Part shown: positions 15,416-24,360 of the stretch, in pieces
How the letters are laid out: each line of letters opens with the position of its first letter
Position numbering within the stretch: position 1 is the first letter of the stretch
Origin: a virus
Virus record (IMG/VR): IMGVR_UViG_3300033149_001491
Location: 1 to 40,157 of that record
Strand: one strand, 5' to 3'
Length of the DNA stretch: 40,157 bases
The notes under the pieces: model-generated
What the model was told of the DNA's origin: nothing
What the model saw: the letters and a program-made list of their open reading frames with translations, nothing else
The model's database searches: none
Translations under genes and position numbers: made by a program

Positions 15416-16300
15416 CTATATTGAAGTTCCTCCAAACCGATTTATTTTATAAATTAGGGCAGCACCCGCAGCAACGAATTCACCGCTTATCTCATCCGCT
15501 GATGCTGCTATCCTTCTTATTCTAATGGCTAGGGCATCACCAATCTCTACGTTATCAGGAGTGTCCACATCATAGTCTAATGTAAAGGATATTTTGAAAC
15601 TTTTATACTGGGCTGCTGTTCCTGTCTCAGTCTCTACCTCCACATCATGTGCGGTTATTGGGACAGTATCATCATAAGTCCAATGCCCCCACGATACCTG
15701 TAGCTTGAACTTCTTGTCTGTATTGGCAGTATCTAACCAGCCACCTATATAAACAGTAAAGTCGCTGGCTCCATCCCATCTCATAGGCACACAGACACAG
15801 GAAAATAACTCCTCATTATCGTTATTATAGATGGGTAGACTGAATCCCATAAACAGTCCCCGTGTTACTCTGGTAGGTTTACCGGCGGCTATTATTCTGA
15901 CTACATCTATAGGAAATGTCATTGTTAGGTATCTAACGGAATCAGTGAGCAATAGGGTTTCCACCTGAGCCTGAGTCAGGGCGGTCACATTACCTCCTGT
16001 AATCCTACCAACCAACCTTTGCTCTGCTATGGCTATTGCCACAGGAGTATCATCGGTTATGCCACCAAGTAAGGACTGGGCGTCAACGGTAGTTTTGGCT
16101 ATTGCTACTGCTACAACCTCGTTATCCAATACATGCTGGTCATCGGCCAGCAATCCTGATAATCCAGTAACAGAAATTTCATCATCACCGCCATTTTGAT
16201 GCCTTGCTTTATGATGGTGATGAGGGCTATACTCACCTATACTCAGCAGCTTCCTGTCTCTGGGTCTGCCCTGCTCCCTGACTTCAACTAACTTTGGCAT
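15416..16300 (-). CDS. Tail fibre-like protein
   Basis: 294 residues. The N-terminus is basic with an HHHHKARHQNGGDDEI segment, followed by SVTGLSGLLADDQHV, a pattern found near the attachment or hinge end of phage tail fibres and baseplate-attached proteins. The remaining 180 residues are beta-rich and jelly-roll-like. Likely a receptor-binding or fibre subunit beside the FN3-bearing protein. TAGGAG precedes the ATG. Confidence 0.6.
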   Translation of the reverse strand: MPKLVEVREQGRPRDRKLLSIGEYSPHHHHKARHQNGGDDEISVTGLSGLLADDQHVLDNEVVAVAIAKTTVDAQSLLGGITDDTPVAIAIAEQRLVGRITGGNVTALTQAQVETLLLTDSVRYLTMTFPIDVVRIIAAGKPTRVTRGLFMGFSLPIYNNDNEELFSCVCVPMRWDGASDFTVYIGGWLDTANTDKKFKLQVSWGHWTYDDTVPITAHDVEVETETGTAAQYKSFKISFTLDYDVDTPDNVEIGDALAIRIRRIAASADEISGEFVAAGAALIYKINRFGGTSI

Positions 16301-16308
16301 AATATCTC

Positions 16309-17712
16309 CTAATCAAACAGTTTTTGCCACCAACTTTTCCTCCGTTCCTGTATCTCCTTCAACCTTCTCTGTGCCTCCGGGCTACTGATGATTATGGCCC
16401 TAGTCCTTTCAGTAACGGGCATAGCCCAAGGTTCTCCAGCAGCCCTAGCTTTGGCCCTCTGAATTTCAGCACGCCTCCTCTCCAATTCTTGGGCTTCCTG
16501 CTCCCTTCTAGCCAACACATCATAGGCATAGATTGTTGGTCTGGATGGAACTTTCTGGACTTGCTGGGTTATGGCCGCAGCACGGTATGGATGTCTCCTT
16601 ATAACCTCACGAGCATATCTTGTCAACATGGAAGGCTCACCAATGGCTCTAGCCTTGGCAGCCTCATACTCCTGCTCAGATATGGGGCCCATAGTAACTC
16701 TCGGTGGCTTTTTCTCGGCCTCATCTTTGACATCCTTTTTGGCTTCCTTCTTAGCCTGCTCTACCATTTCCTCCACCTCATCTTCCTTACGCTTCTGGAT
16801 ATTGGCACTCCTTGTCCCTACCTCAGCATAAGGTATGCCAATGTCAACATCTACCTCACCAATAAGTATCTCTAGCTGGTATAGTCCTTGCCTCCTGTTG
16901 TATCTGTGGATTAGCTGGGTAGCCCTGGCTACGGTATCGGCTGGGTAGACAGTTCCCTTATCAGCGGTAAATTCAACCTCACCACCATAGCTAGTTCCGG
17001 CAGCATTGGTAATATAAGCCCTAACATAGTATTTGGTTCCAGGAGTTAAGCCAGTGATGCTGGAGGTAAATGCCCCTGTAGCAGCGGGAACTCCATTTTC
17101 TGTCTTATCATCATCTACATTAGGAGTTCCTGTAGTATTCCAGCAGTGTCCATGCTGGGTAGCAGATGGTGCACCTAAAGTTGTCACATTACCATTACCA
17201 GTAGCAGTAGTTCCAGATATACTGGTAACAGCCTGAGTAGTTACTGTTGGTGTTGCTACATCCTCGTAGGTGTAGATGTAACCAGCATCGTAAGTTTCCT
17301 GGTCATCCCATGCAGGCCCACTTACCTTCCTTGTCGCAAACTCACCTGCTTTTACATCAGACTTTTCCCCATAGACATAGGCTCTGGATACCGCATCGGC
17401 TCCAGTGCACCTCGCCAACAATGCAACTTCCTCATTTATAGTAACAGGACTATCAAATGTAACCTCATACCAAGTCGGATTCACACTTAGCGACGAAGTA
17501 GCCATCAGGAGTTTACTTGCAATTATGCCAAAGTCACTTGTCCTCAAAATCGTAAGGTAAATGTCCCCAGATGGCGAGCTACCTGATTGAGAGAGACAAA
17601 GTGATAATTTAGACACCACCCTGTTAGATATAGTAAGTCGCTGACCAGCAGAGACATCAGCATTTATACCATAGATTACAGAACCTACACTAGTTTGTTC
17701 TTCCGTTGCCAT
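16309..17712 (-). CDS. Adhesin-like tail protein with fibronectin type III domain
   Basis: 467 residues. About 1-150 form a beta-sandwich-like domain. About 153-250 are an FN3-type domain, with the repeat-typical SITGLTPGTKYYVRAYITN before YGGEVEFTAD. About 300-340 are a charged coiled coil, and the rest is Arg/Glu-rich helices. FN3 domains in phage tails help attach to cell-surface sugars or proteins. It starts within the stop of the hub-like gene. Likely displayed on the particle as an attachment protein. Confidence 0.6.
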   Translation of the reverse strand: MATEEQTSVGSVIYGINADVSAGQRLTISNRVVSKLSLCLSQSGSSPSGDIYLTILRTSDFGIIASKLLMATSSLSVNPTWYEVTFDSPVTINEEVALLARCTGADAVSRAYVYGEKSDVKAGEFATRKVSGPAWDDQETYDAGYIYTYEDVATPTVTTQAVTSISGTTATGNGNVTTLGAPSATQHGHCWNTTGTPNVDDDKTENGVPAATGAFTSSITGLTPGTKYYVRAYITNAAGTSYGGEVEFTADKGTVYPADTVARATQLIHRYNRRQGLYQLEILIGEVDVDIGIPYAEVGTRSANIQKRKEDEVEEMVEQAKKEAKKDVKDEAEKKPPRVTMGPISEQEYEAAKARAIGEPSMLTRYAREVIRRHPYRAAAITQQVQKVPSRPTIYAYDVLARREQEAQELERRRAEIQRAKARAAGEPWAMPVTERTRAIIISSPEAQRRLKEIQERRKSWWQKLFD

Positions 17713-18806
17713 TAGTGTCCTCTCTGGTCTTGGACTTCTATTTTATCATAAAGCTCCACACGGCAATCGTGAGGAACTATAGCTCTCCTGAATGAGGTTT
17801 CCGAGTTAATTCTGGTCTGGATAGCGGCTGCCACATTATCAGCATCGGTTTGGTTGTCTATCCAAGGAATAATATAAACCTCAAATTGCTCTGGATAGTT
17901 ACCACTAGGAGCACCACTATCACCAGTTACCAGGCTAGACCAATCATCACCATCAGGACTATTACAGGCTGTATAAATCCTGTTGGGTATTGGCTCAGTT
18001 TCCCTCTCCATATACTCATAAGCTACCATCTCATCCTGTGCCGTGGCTTGGGATTGTGGAATACAATAAGTTTCATCCACTGAGTCACCTGATTGAGGAT
18101 GGACCAACTCCCAATTGGTATCCGACTTCTGCCTTAGATAGCATTTGGTTAATCCCAACAGCTCATACAGGAACTCGGCATAGCTATCAAGGGTAATTTG
18201 TCCACCACTCCTGGAGACATTAACGGAAATTCTAGGATAAATAACATCTATTATTCCATCACTACCACCAACTATAGATGCTTCAAGAGTCCAACCGAGA
18301 ACTGTCTCAAGGACATTCTCTATCAGGTCATAAATGGTGTAATCGTTGGAAAACTCGTTAAAGGTGTAATGGTATAATGGTGCCGATGCTCCTTCATTCT
18401 CAGCTATTACCTGAGCATACCTCTCTCTGAGGAACTGCCACAACCCTGTGCAATAAAGCTGGCAAACTATCTCACCCTCAGAGCTAACTATTTCCTGACT
18501 CCTTACATAAAGCCTTGGAGTTCCATCACTAGTTCCATCTCCACAATACTCATCACCACTGCCGGTAGTAAAGCCTAGACCAATCTGGAAGTTATAACCC
18601 ACAAAGCTATTAGAGTCAAAATACCTATCATCATTACGGAATACCAATGTAGCCCTATCTCTATAAGGCTCCTCAATGTATTCCATAAACAATAGGCGGC
18701 CGGATAAGTCTATGGAGTTTATGGCAATCCTGATGTAAGGCACTTTCTCCGAAGCCTTCTGGGCTGCTAACATAGTTCCTGATATTGACCTAGCCACTTT
18801 TACCAC
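17712..18806 (-). CDS. Tail hub/baseplate-like structural protein
   Basis: 364 residues from a GTG start behind GAGGAACG. Beta-rich throughout; the early segment (VPYIRIAINSIDLSGRL, then EPYRDRATLVFRN) resembles tail-tip and hub proteins that begin with a short barrel followed by a strand-D-x-R turn. Placed between the holin-like gene and the fibre genes. No enzymatic motif seen. Function inferred from fold impression and context. Confidence 0.5.
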   Translation of the reverse strand: MVKVARSISGTMLAAQKASEKVPYIRIAINSIDLSGRLLFMEYIEEPYRDRATLVFRNDDRYFDSNSFVGYNFQIGLGFTTGSGDEYCGDGTSDGTPRLYVRSQEIVSSEGEIVCQLYCTGLWQFLRERYAQVIAENEGASAPLYHYTFNEFSNDYTIYDLIENVLETVLGWTLEASIVGGSDGIIDVIYPRISVNVSRSGGQITLDSYAEFLYELLGLTKCYLRQKSDTNWELVHPQSGDSVDETYCIPQSQATAQDEMVAYEYMERETEPIPNRIYTACNSPDGDDWSSLVTGDSGAPSGNYPEQFEVYIIPWIDNQTDADNVAAAIQTRINSETSFRRAIVPHDCRVELYDKIEVQDQRGH

Positions 18807-19041
18807 CGTTCCTCATTCTCAGGTATGTATAGAGTTCAGCCAAAACCTTAGTATGCTCTCTTTGGACATCCTGGTTATCCTTACTGGTCTTGTTGTAATC
18901 ATCAATAATCTTGGTCAACCTGTCCTCCATGAATTTTCTATCCTCCCTTATCTGCCTGATAAGGTATTTAACAGTCAGCCACAAGAGAAAGGCCAGGACT
19001 CCGGCTATTCCTCCAATACTGCCAATATATTCTAATGTCAT
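18790..19041 (-). CDS. Holin-like small membrane protein
   Basis: 83 residues. One N-terminal transmembrane helix (IGGIAGVLAFLLWLTVKYL, about 7-27) is followed by a charged, probably coiled-coil tail. Single-pass holins and pinholins of the BhlA/hemolysin-XhlA type look like this. It sits among the tail genes, a common place for lysis genes, but no endolysin was found next to it. GCAGGAGA precedes the ATG. It could also be a virion-associated membrane anchor. Confidence 0.5.
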   Translation of the reverse strand: MTLEYIGSIGGIAGVLAFLLWLTVKYLIRQIREDRKFMEDRLTKIIDDYNKTSKDNQDVQREHTKVLAELYTYLRMRNGGKSG

Positions 19042-19044
19042 GGA

Positions 19045-19308
19045 TTAAATCTCCTGCTCCGACTCACAGGGTTTATTCTCATCATGGCGGCAAACATGAT
19101 AGGTAGCCATTACAGTCATCTCCTCATTGTCTTTACCCTCGTTTATCCTGACCGCATATTTCTTGGCTCTCCTCACTTCACGAACATAATCAGCCAAATG
19201 GTCAGCTACCTCCTGTGGCAGCTTCTCTTTTATCTGGGTTATGGTAGGATTCTCTGCAATATCGCCCAGAGGAATTGCCAGTTCAGTCCTTAATCTTAGG
19301 TAAGACAT
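19045..19308 (-). CDS. Hypothetical virion-region protein
   Basis: 87 residues. The first part is helical with a KLPQEVADHLADYVREV segment, then beta-rich, with two cysteines near the C-terminus (about 74 and 81). GAGGTATTGGT precedes the ATG. Located between the LamG-like and holin-like genes. No family recognised. Confidence 0.55.
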   Translation of the reverse strand: MSYLRLRTELAIPLGDIAENPTITQIKEKLPQEVADHLADYVREVRRAKKYAVRINEGKDNEEMTVMATYHVCRHDENKPCESEQEI

Positions 19309-20052
19309 TTACCAATACCTCCACTTCGTAGCATTATAGATATTTCCTATTTCAAACGCACGACCATAAATCATAAAATCCCCTATTATTCCAGTAATAT
19401 CTTCCGTTACTGCTGTATAGGGAATATCATTATTTGGTCTACCACCAATCGCAGCATAATTGGTTCTATCCGCTATACCTTGAAACCACTTAGTTTTATC
19501 GGTTGAGACCGAAAACGCTTGAGCAGGTGCAGTGTCGTTAACATAAAGAACTGGGGAAGTTCCGTCTTGCACTAATCCTATGAGCACCCACTTCTGGTAA
19601 TCATCTATATTTGCATCTGTATCCAATGTCCATTGTTGTGCACTTTTATAAAGGCAATCCGCTTGTAACTTGCCAGAGTTAATGCTGATTTCAATGTGGC
19701 TGGTATGAGGCCCTCCACTATTCCTAACGCTAAAGTGGATATATTGTGCTGCATTGTCATTCTCCGAGTAGAGCCAAAACAGGATAGTTCCGCTTGTATA
19801 TGTGTCTAAGGTAGATACAATAGGAGTTAGGTCAATCCAATCATCTACCCCATCAAAGGTTCTACCAGTCCTGCCCCAAGTAGCACCAGTTACGGTGCAG
19901 ACACATCTATTCTTATCGTAGGAGTAGATGGTGCTGCCTGTCATATCCGAGTAGGGATACCACAAAGGTAGATATAGGGCAAGGGCTGGGTCCAAAATAT
20001 CCACTGGCAGTATTTTTCCACCATGAGCCTGCATAACTGCTGTAGGTAACAT
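19309..20052 (-). CDS. LamG/concanavalin A-like virion protein
   Basis: 247 residues. It reads like the LamG jelly-roll: an early ALYLPLWYPY strand, TFDGVDDWIDL, then GTILFWLYSE, a KWVLIGLVQDG strand and the closing IIGDFMIYGRAFE. This pattern is typical of carbohydrate-binding domains on tail fibres and neck appendages. It likely aids host attachment. It overlaps the stop of the upstream gene. GTGGAGCAATA precedes the ATG. Confidence 0.7.
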   Translation of the reverse strand: MLPTAVMQAHGGKILPVDILDPALALYLPLWYPYSDMTGSTIYSYDKNRCVCTVTGATWGRTGRTFDGVDDWIDLTPIVSTLDTYTSGTILFWLYSENDNAAQYIHFSVRNSGGPHTSHIEISINSGKLQADCLYKSAQQWTLDTDANIDDYQKWVLIGLVQDGTSPVLYVNDTAPAQAFSVSTDKTKWFQGIADRTNYAAIGGRPNNDIPYTAVTEDITGIIGDFMIYGRAFEIGNIYNATKWRYW

Positions 20053-20756
20053 TAGTATTGCTCCACTAACAGGATAATAGTCATATCATCGGTAGCTGTT
20101 TGGGTAAAAGCATCTCTGGTTACCAAAATCCCATAAAGAGCATCATCACCAGAGGCGCATTTGAACGGTAGAGGCAGGTTACTGGCTGGGGTATTTGGTG
20201 TAGCTACAGCCAACGAGTCAGTAGTTCCGAGGCTATCCATAGCTGGAAAATCTATTCTACCTACAACCTTGGCCATGTCAGCGGCATCAGGAGCAGTATT
20301 GGCTGCATTGTCATCCAACTCGCTGGTAGGAGGAGCATTGAATAGGAATAAGGTAAGTCTTGGTGTAACAGACTCGGACTCACTGATGGCTATGGCACTT
20401 ATCACCAACCCATAGGCTCCATTGGTTCTACCTATAGCATCAAAGTCCCAATCAGTTCCCTCTCCATTGGTATCGGACTCTGAGAGGACATCGTTGGCAG
20501 CATAGGCACTAGCAGCCTCAAGGGCTTTGGTAGTCCTAACTTCTACTATGCTACCGCCGACCTGACCTCTATCCTTGATAGACCAATTTGTTCCATCATA
20601 GGTAATGTAAAGTATTCCAGTATCATACTCATAGAACGTGGAACCGACTGTAGGCTCTGGTAATCCTGAATGGGCTGCTATGGTGGGTTTGGTATCGGTA
20701 CTGGCACCTATATACTTGACGGTTTTTGCTTGGATTGCTATTGCTTTTACGGTCAT
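20052..20756 (-). CDS. Virion structural protein, unknown role
   Basis: 234 residues, beta-rich with no cysteines until residue 208. The segment YEYDTGILYITYDGTNWSIK (about 43-62) is a pattern I have seen in phage appendage or neck proteins (short strands around DGTNW). Probably a virion surface or joining protein made next to the LamG-like protein. AAAAGGAGG lies well upstream. Confidence 0.5.
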   Translation of the reverse strand: MTVKAIAIQAKTVKYIGASTDTKPTIAAHSGLPEPTVGSTFYEYDTGILYITYDGTNWSIKDRGQVGGSIVEVRTTKALEAASAYAANDVLSESDTNGEGTDWDFDAIGRTNGAYGLVISAIAISESESVTPRLTLFLFNAPPTSELDDNAANTAPDAADMAKVVGRIDFPAMDSLGTTDSLAVATPNTPASNLPLPFKCASGDDALYGILVTRDAFTQTATDDMTIILLVEQY

Positions 20757-20789
20757 CGGCTTATACCTCCTTTTCTTGGCTTAGCCTAT

Positions 20790-20981
20790 TTAGCGTATTC
20801 TTCCTTCGTTTAACTCCTTGCCTGTTTTTTCCCTGGCTATGCCATAAGCCATCCCAGCACACTCCTTCTGGTCTCTACCACCTTCACGCATACACTGAGC
20901 TATGGACTGGCTTATTGCTTCTCTGATTGTTCCTTCTCCACTTTCGGGAGTTAATCCCTCTACTGGTAATGGCATCCTCAT
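20790..20981 (-). CDS. Small conserved phage protein with paired cysteines
   Basis: 63 residues. A helix with SIAQCMREGGRDQKECAGMA and then AYGIAREKTGK resembles short phage motifs that accompany head genes (a helix, C-x10-C, then an AREKTG end). Function unknown. TAGGAGGTA precedes the ATG. It begins inside the 3' end of the zinc-ribbon gene. Confidence 0.55.
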   Translation of the reverse strand: MRMPLPVEGLTPESGEGTIREAISQSIAQCMREGGRDQKECAGMAYGIAREKTGKELNEGRIR

Positions 20982-21111
20982 TACCTCCTATTATAGTATA
21001 TTTCTCTCCGCACTGAAAACACCTACCTTGCCAGACCAGCGGTTCAATAGGATAGAGCTGGCTTATCTCTCCACCACAAGGACACATCTCTCCTATCTCA
21101 ATAGCTGGCAT
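20884..21111 (-). CDS. Small zinc-ribbon protein
   Basis: 75 residues with CPCGG near residue 9 and CFQCG near residue 31, a compact zinc ribbon. The last 33 residues overlap the next gene in another frame and are Arg/Asn/Ser-rich, so that tail may be incidental. GGAGGAAAT precedes the ATG. One of many zinc-ribbon proteins of this phage. Confidence 0.55.
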   Translation of the reverse strand: MPAIEIGEMCPCGGEISQLYPIEPLVWQGRCFQCGEKYTIIGGNEDAITSRGINSRKWRRNNQRSNKPVHSSVYA

Positions 21112-21602
21112 ATTTCCTCCCTATGTTCAATCATCTTGGCTATGATGCTATGAACTCCACCATGAGGTTGTGGCTCTTTCCAGTAAAGTGTTGGATAACC
21201 ATCATCCCTAGGAGCCCATTTACCGTCCAATATAGCCCTGATAATCTCCTCAAGTATAAACTGTAACCTCTCCCTGTAGTAACCATCATGTTCAACCTCA
21301 CCAATAAGCAGCCTGCCCGAAGCCCTAAATAGCCCTATCCTACCAGAATTATCCTCATAGGAGTAGAACTTATCCATAATATCCAACAAGGCAAGAGATA
21401 TTGGGTGCTCCAAATTATCTCTGGTGGGTTCTGGATACTCATTGGCTAATGAGATTATGGACTCCAACAGTGGAGCCTTAACCTGCTCAATAAAATATTG
21501 TCTGAATGGAGTATTAAGAATAATACGGCTAAGTAAGTTGGATGTCAGGTTAGGGTTATCACCCACAACTCTGTCTTTTAAGGTTTTCTCAAGTAGTTCC
21601 AT
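21093..21602 (-). CDS. Virion-region hypothetical protein
   Basis: 169 residues using the ATG at 21602. AAGGAG lies before it, just past a strong hairpin, whereas the longer frame from a TTG at 21674 has no ribosome-binding site and runs through the hairpin. Mostly helical, with FRQYFIEQVKAPLLESI and an aromatic segment near the end. No family recognised. It lies between the capsid-associated gene and small head genes. Confidence 0.55.
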   Translation of the reverse strand: MELLEKTLKDRVVGDNPNLTSNLLSRIILNTPFRQYFIEQVKAPLLESIISLANEYPEPTRDNLEHPISLALLDIMDKFYSYEDNSGRIGLFRASGRLLIGEVEHDGYYRERLQFILEEIIRAILDGKWAPRDDGYPTLYWKEPQPHGGVHSIIAKMIEHREEICQLLR

Positions 21603-21619
21603 CTTTCTCAGGACTCCTT

Positions 21620-21648
21620 GGGAGGGAGCAGTTTTCCCACTCCCTCCC
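21620..21648 (-). terminator. Strong hairpin ahead of the 21602 gene
   Basis: GGGAGGGAG (21620-21628) pairs perfectly with CTCCCTCCC (21640-21648) over an 11-base loop, inside the mRNA between two structural genes. No U-tract follows, so it is more likely an RNA-stability or processing element, or an attenuator, than a full terminator. The next gene's AAGGAG lies directly after it. Confidence 0.5.
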
Positions 21649-21657
21649 TTTTCCTTA

Positions 21658-22449
21658 TTACCAGCTTGGGTCAAGGTCGCACTTTATCAAGCTGTATTCA
21701 GTACTTGACGCAACACTCTGCACTATACCCACGGTTGGTAAGGTATCGTTGGAGCTAGGGCCTACGGCACCAGCGGTAGTCAGAGGAACTACCCTATTAC
21801 CTACCACTACCGTACCGGCTGTTAGGGCTGCTACTATACCCTTAGTCTTTATCCAGGCATAGTACTCGGAGGTAAAGCTGGAATGATTGACATAGCCAAC
21901 AGGAACCCCAGTAGGAGTAGTAGGCATAACAATTACTCCATCGTAGAGGTTCTTCCTTAGCCCTACCTCAGAGCTAGTGGTAAGAGCCACCTCCAATGGG
22001 TCTACCAAGGTAATAACCACATCGGCATCGGTAGCTGTTGAAGCTGGATGGGATTTAATCTTATAAACAGCTCCTTCACCAGCCGCATCATTGACAAACA
22101 GGCTACCATCCTTATACATATTGGCTGTAATGTCGGTAGTTGAGTTGGTAATGGTAACACTAGTATCTCCTACCGAAGCATTGGCAGCTACTGCCAAGTC
22201 CTTAGTATGGCCTGTAGTAACCACAGCCTGTTGGAGTAGCTTGCCTATGGTTACAGCACTACCTCCACACTTGGCATATCTGAATACGCCATCGTCGGCG
22301 ATTAGGGCTGCGCCAAGTGGGAATTCCTGAACGGAACTCTCAGCCCTAACATCAGGCTCAGGGAGATGTATATTTGTTATAACATCTACCCTAGGTAGAA
22401 CCAGGACTCCTTGTTTGGTATTTATTAACTTGTGTAAGAAAGCAGTCAT
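21658..22449 (-). CDS. Capsid-associated protein, possible decoration protein
   Basis: 263 residues, beta-rich, with Ala/Thr/Val repeats such as SVGDTSVTITNSTTDI and GTVVVGNRVVPLTTAG. It lies directly after the major capsid gene, where decoration or head-stabilising proteins are usual. No enzyme motif. Hairpins flank the gene on both sides of the mRNA, suggesting its level is set separately. GAGGAGGAAA precedes the ATG. Confidence 0.5.
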   Translation of the reverse strand: MTAFLHKLINTKQGVLVLPRVDVITNIHLPEPDVRAESSVQEFPLGAALIADDGVFRYAKCGGSAVTIGKLLQQAVVTTGHTKDLAVAANASVGDTSVTITNSTTDITANMYKDGSLFVNDAAGEGAVYKIKSHPASTATDADVVITLVDPLEVALTTSSEVGLRKNLYDGVIVMPTTPTGVPVGYVNHSSFTSEYYAWIKTKGIVAALTAGTVVVGNRVVPLTTAGAVGPSSNDTLPTVGIVQSVASSTEYSLIKCDLDPSW

Positions 22450-22473
22450 TTTATTTCCTCCTCTTTTATTTTT

Positions 22474-22492
22474 GGATGATGGGTCGTCATCC
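22474..22492 (-). terminator. Small hairpin after the capsid gene
   Basis: GGATGA pairs with TCATCC over a 7-base loop (22474-22492), 3' of the larger hairpin in the transcript. There is no U-tract in the transcript direction. It may be a second element of the same mRNA 3'-end or processing region. Confidence 0.35.
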
Positions 22493-22503
22493 TTATTCGC
22501 TTA

Positions 22504-22532
22504 TCCCTACCAATACTTTTCTCTGGTAGGGA
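22504..22532 (-). terminator. Hairpin after the major capsid gene
   Basis: TCCCTACCA pairs perfectly with TGGTAGGGA over an 11-base loop directly after the major capsid stop codon. It resembles mRNA-stabilising or partial-terminator hairpins that keep capsid protein levels higher than those of downstream genes. No U-run follows in the transcript. Confidence 0.5.
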
Positions 22533-22542
22533 CTGCAACGGG

Positions 22543-23619
22543 TTAGGCTACTATTGCCGAATCATCGGCATCAAAGATTCTGCCGAGACAAAGGGTAGAA
22601 CCAAGCAGAACTGAGCCATAGGTATCCATTCTCATACCACCAGCATTGTAGTCCTCCAGCCTATCCCAAGTCCACAGCTCATAGAAGTCTCCTTCACCCT
22701 CTGTGCCTCCATAGGCATAGGTAATGCCAGCCTCTCTGGCTAGGACATTACCAAGTTTGACACAAAAGACGGAATAGGTCAGGTCTGAGCTATACTTGGC
22801 TCTCTTATTGCTGGTTCCACCGGTTCCAGTACCATCTTCCTCTCCTACCAGATAATCAGTCCTGACCAGCGGTATGCCCATAAAGAACAGGATTGGCTTA
22901 CCAAGGTCGTTGATGCCTCTGGTAATCAGGGAATAATGGTAGGTCTCGTTGCTGGATACTGCATAGGTAAAACCTCGCTCATCGTAGGCAGCATCAAAGC
23001 GGATACCAATCTGAGGTGGAATCCAAATCTCATCCACACCATACCTCATATTATCAATCTGGGTTCTGAGGTACAACAGGGATAAGGCACCGGACTCCAT
23101 GTCCATGTTCTGCTTATTGTTGGTGTTGTCGGTAGTTGTCCAAGGTGAGCCTCTCTCGGCGGCTAGGGCATGAAGTCCATCAAACTGAGTTGGTGTGCCT
23201 CCATAAGTGGTATCACCATAGACGATTCTATCACCAGCCTTCCGCTTGAGACCTTTCTCCATTTCCAGCAGCACCTGGGCTTTATAGTCATTATAGGTGC
23301 CATAGATGTTCTGGACATATCTATCCAGCTTCCTCTGTAGATACATATAACGGAGAGTGGACTCAACCTCGGTGTAGTCAACATCCTCGCCCCAAACCAA
23401 CTGGTCACCAACATCAGCCTCTGATACGGCGTCCTCGGTTCCAGTGGACTCTCTTAACCATTCTATTTTGAGACCGGTTCCGGCTGCCTGCCCTACGGGC
23501 AAACGCTCCAAAGGGTTATTGCGTTTTATATCCTCCTCAAAGACGCCTGGAATCTTTGTGGATTGTGTCAGCTTTTGAGCCTCGGCAAGGGTTTTCCAAT
23601 GGCCTCCACTATTTGCCAT
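22543..23619 (-). CDS. Major capsid protein (probable HK97 fold)
   Basis: 358 residues, directly after the scaffold gene, the canonical place for the coat protein. About 30-120 contain extended, hinge-like segments (VGQAAGTGLKIEWLRE; VESTLRYMYLQRKLDRYV), with later beta-rich and helical parts (DEIWIPPQIGIRFDAAY; YGSVLLGSTLCLGRIF). No protease is seen, so maturation may rely on the separate scaffold. It assembles into the icosahedral head. AAGGAGG precedes the ATG. Confidence 0.8.
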   Translation of the reverse strand: MANSGGHWKTLAEAQKLTQSTKIPGVFEEDIKRNNPLERLPVGQAAGTGLKIEWLRESTGTEDAVSEADVGDQLVWGEDVDYTEVESTLRYMYLQRKLDRYVQNIYGTYNDYKAQVLLEMEKGLKRKAGDRIVYGDTTYGGTPTQFDGLHALAAERGSPWTTTDNTNNKQNMDMESGALSLLYLRTQIDNMRYGVDEIWIPPQIGIRFDAAYDERGFTYAVSSNETYHYSLITRGINDLGKPILFFMGIPLVRTDYLVGEEDGTGTGGTSNKRAKYSSDLTYSVFCVKLGNVLAREAGITYAYGGTEGEGDFYELWTWDRLEDYNAGGMRMDTYGSVLLGSTLCLGRIFDADDSAIVA

Positions 23620-23633
23620 ATTACTTGACCTCC

Positions 23634-24281
23634 TTATTCAACTTTGGCTGGAGCCTTAGCCCCTATTCGGTGTCCACGCTCCTCATGCTCCTCCAGAATT
23701 CTTCTAGCTCTATCCAAGGGAGTTTCCGGAGCTGTGCCACCACCAGATTTACCACCATCATAATTGGCAGGTTTAGCTTTTACATCTCTACCAAATACTT
23801 TGGCAGCATCTTCCAATTGCCTGAGTTGGTCAAGGGTTTTGTCCTTTAATGATTCCTCTGTAGCACCAGCACCTATGAGGCTTTGGCGCACACGTTCAGC
23901 CAGCTCACTTTCATATTGGCTGAGCTTCTCCTTGTGGGAGCCTAGTTCTGTTTCCAACTCACCCACCCTCGTCTTATGGGTGTCATAGTCCTTATACTGC
24001 TCGGTGAGGTTATCCCTCTCCGCCTGAGCTTGGAGAAGTTGCTGTTTAGATTCCTCCCGGAGTCTATTAGCCTCGGCAAGGTCTGTTTGGAACTTTCCTT
24101 TTTCAGTTTCCCAGTCTTGCTCTATCTTCTCCTTACTCCCTTTTACCGCCAACAGGTCAGCTTCCTTCACGAAGCGAGTAGTCTTACCTTCTACAGGAAT
24201 ATCTACTGAGCCATCCTGGTTAAAGGTTAGGTTTACTCCCTCCGCTCCAGTTGTTCCCTGTCCGGCATTTTCCTCAGTCAT
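23634..24281 (-). CDS. Scaffolding protein
   Basis: 215 residues: acidic N-terminus, a long coiled coil (about 50-150, Glu/Gln/Lys-rich with regular leucines), then a Gly/Pro-rich linker and a basic helical end. This is the usual form of phage scaffold proteins, which guide capsid assembly and leave or are cut. It lies directly before the capsid gene behind its own promoter. TAGGAGGTAACACT precedes the ATG. Confidence 0.8.
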   Translation of the reverse strand: MTEENAGQGTTGAEGVNLTFNQDGSVDIPVEGKTTRFVKEADLLAVKGSKEKIEQDWETEKGKFQTDLAEANRLREESKQQLLQAQAERDNLTEQYKDYDTHKTRVGELETELGSHKEKLSQYESELAERVRQSLIGAGATEESLKDKTLDQLRQLEDAAKVFGRDVKAKPANYDGGKSGGGTAPETPLDRARRILEEHEERGHRIGAKAPAKVE

Positions 24282-24303
24282 AGTGTTACCTCCTACTTAT
24301 TCT

Positions 24304-24333
24304 ATTATAACATACTAGCTTCATTCTAGTCAA
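24304..24333 (-). promoter_or_regulatory. Sigma-70 promoter for the scaffold and capsid genes
   Basis: On the minus strand: TTGACT (24333-24328), 18 bp spacer, TGT before TATAAT (24309-24304). The start of transcription falls near 24297, 16 bases before the scaffold ATG with its good ribosome-binding site between. Repeated element C lies about 50 bp upstream. Confidence 0.75.
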
Positions 24334-24360
24334 GCTCAGAAGCACCAGAATAAGAAATTA

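Noticed and set aside
16324-16875. 183-codon plus-strand frame
   Set aside because: Antisense shadow of the FN3-domain gene; composition is Ser/Leu/Pro-rich and it has no promoter or Shine-Dalgarno.
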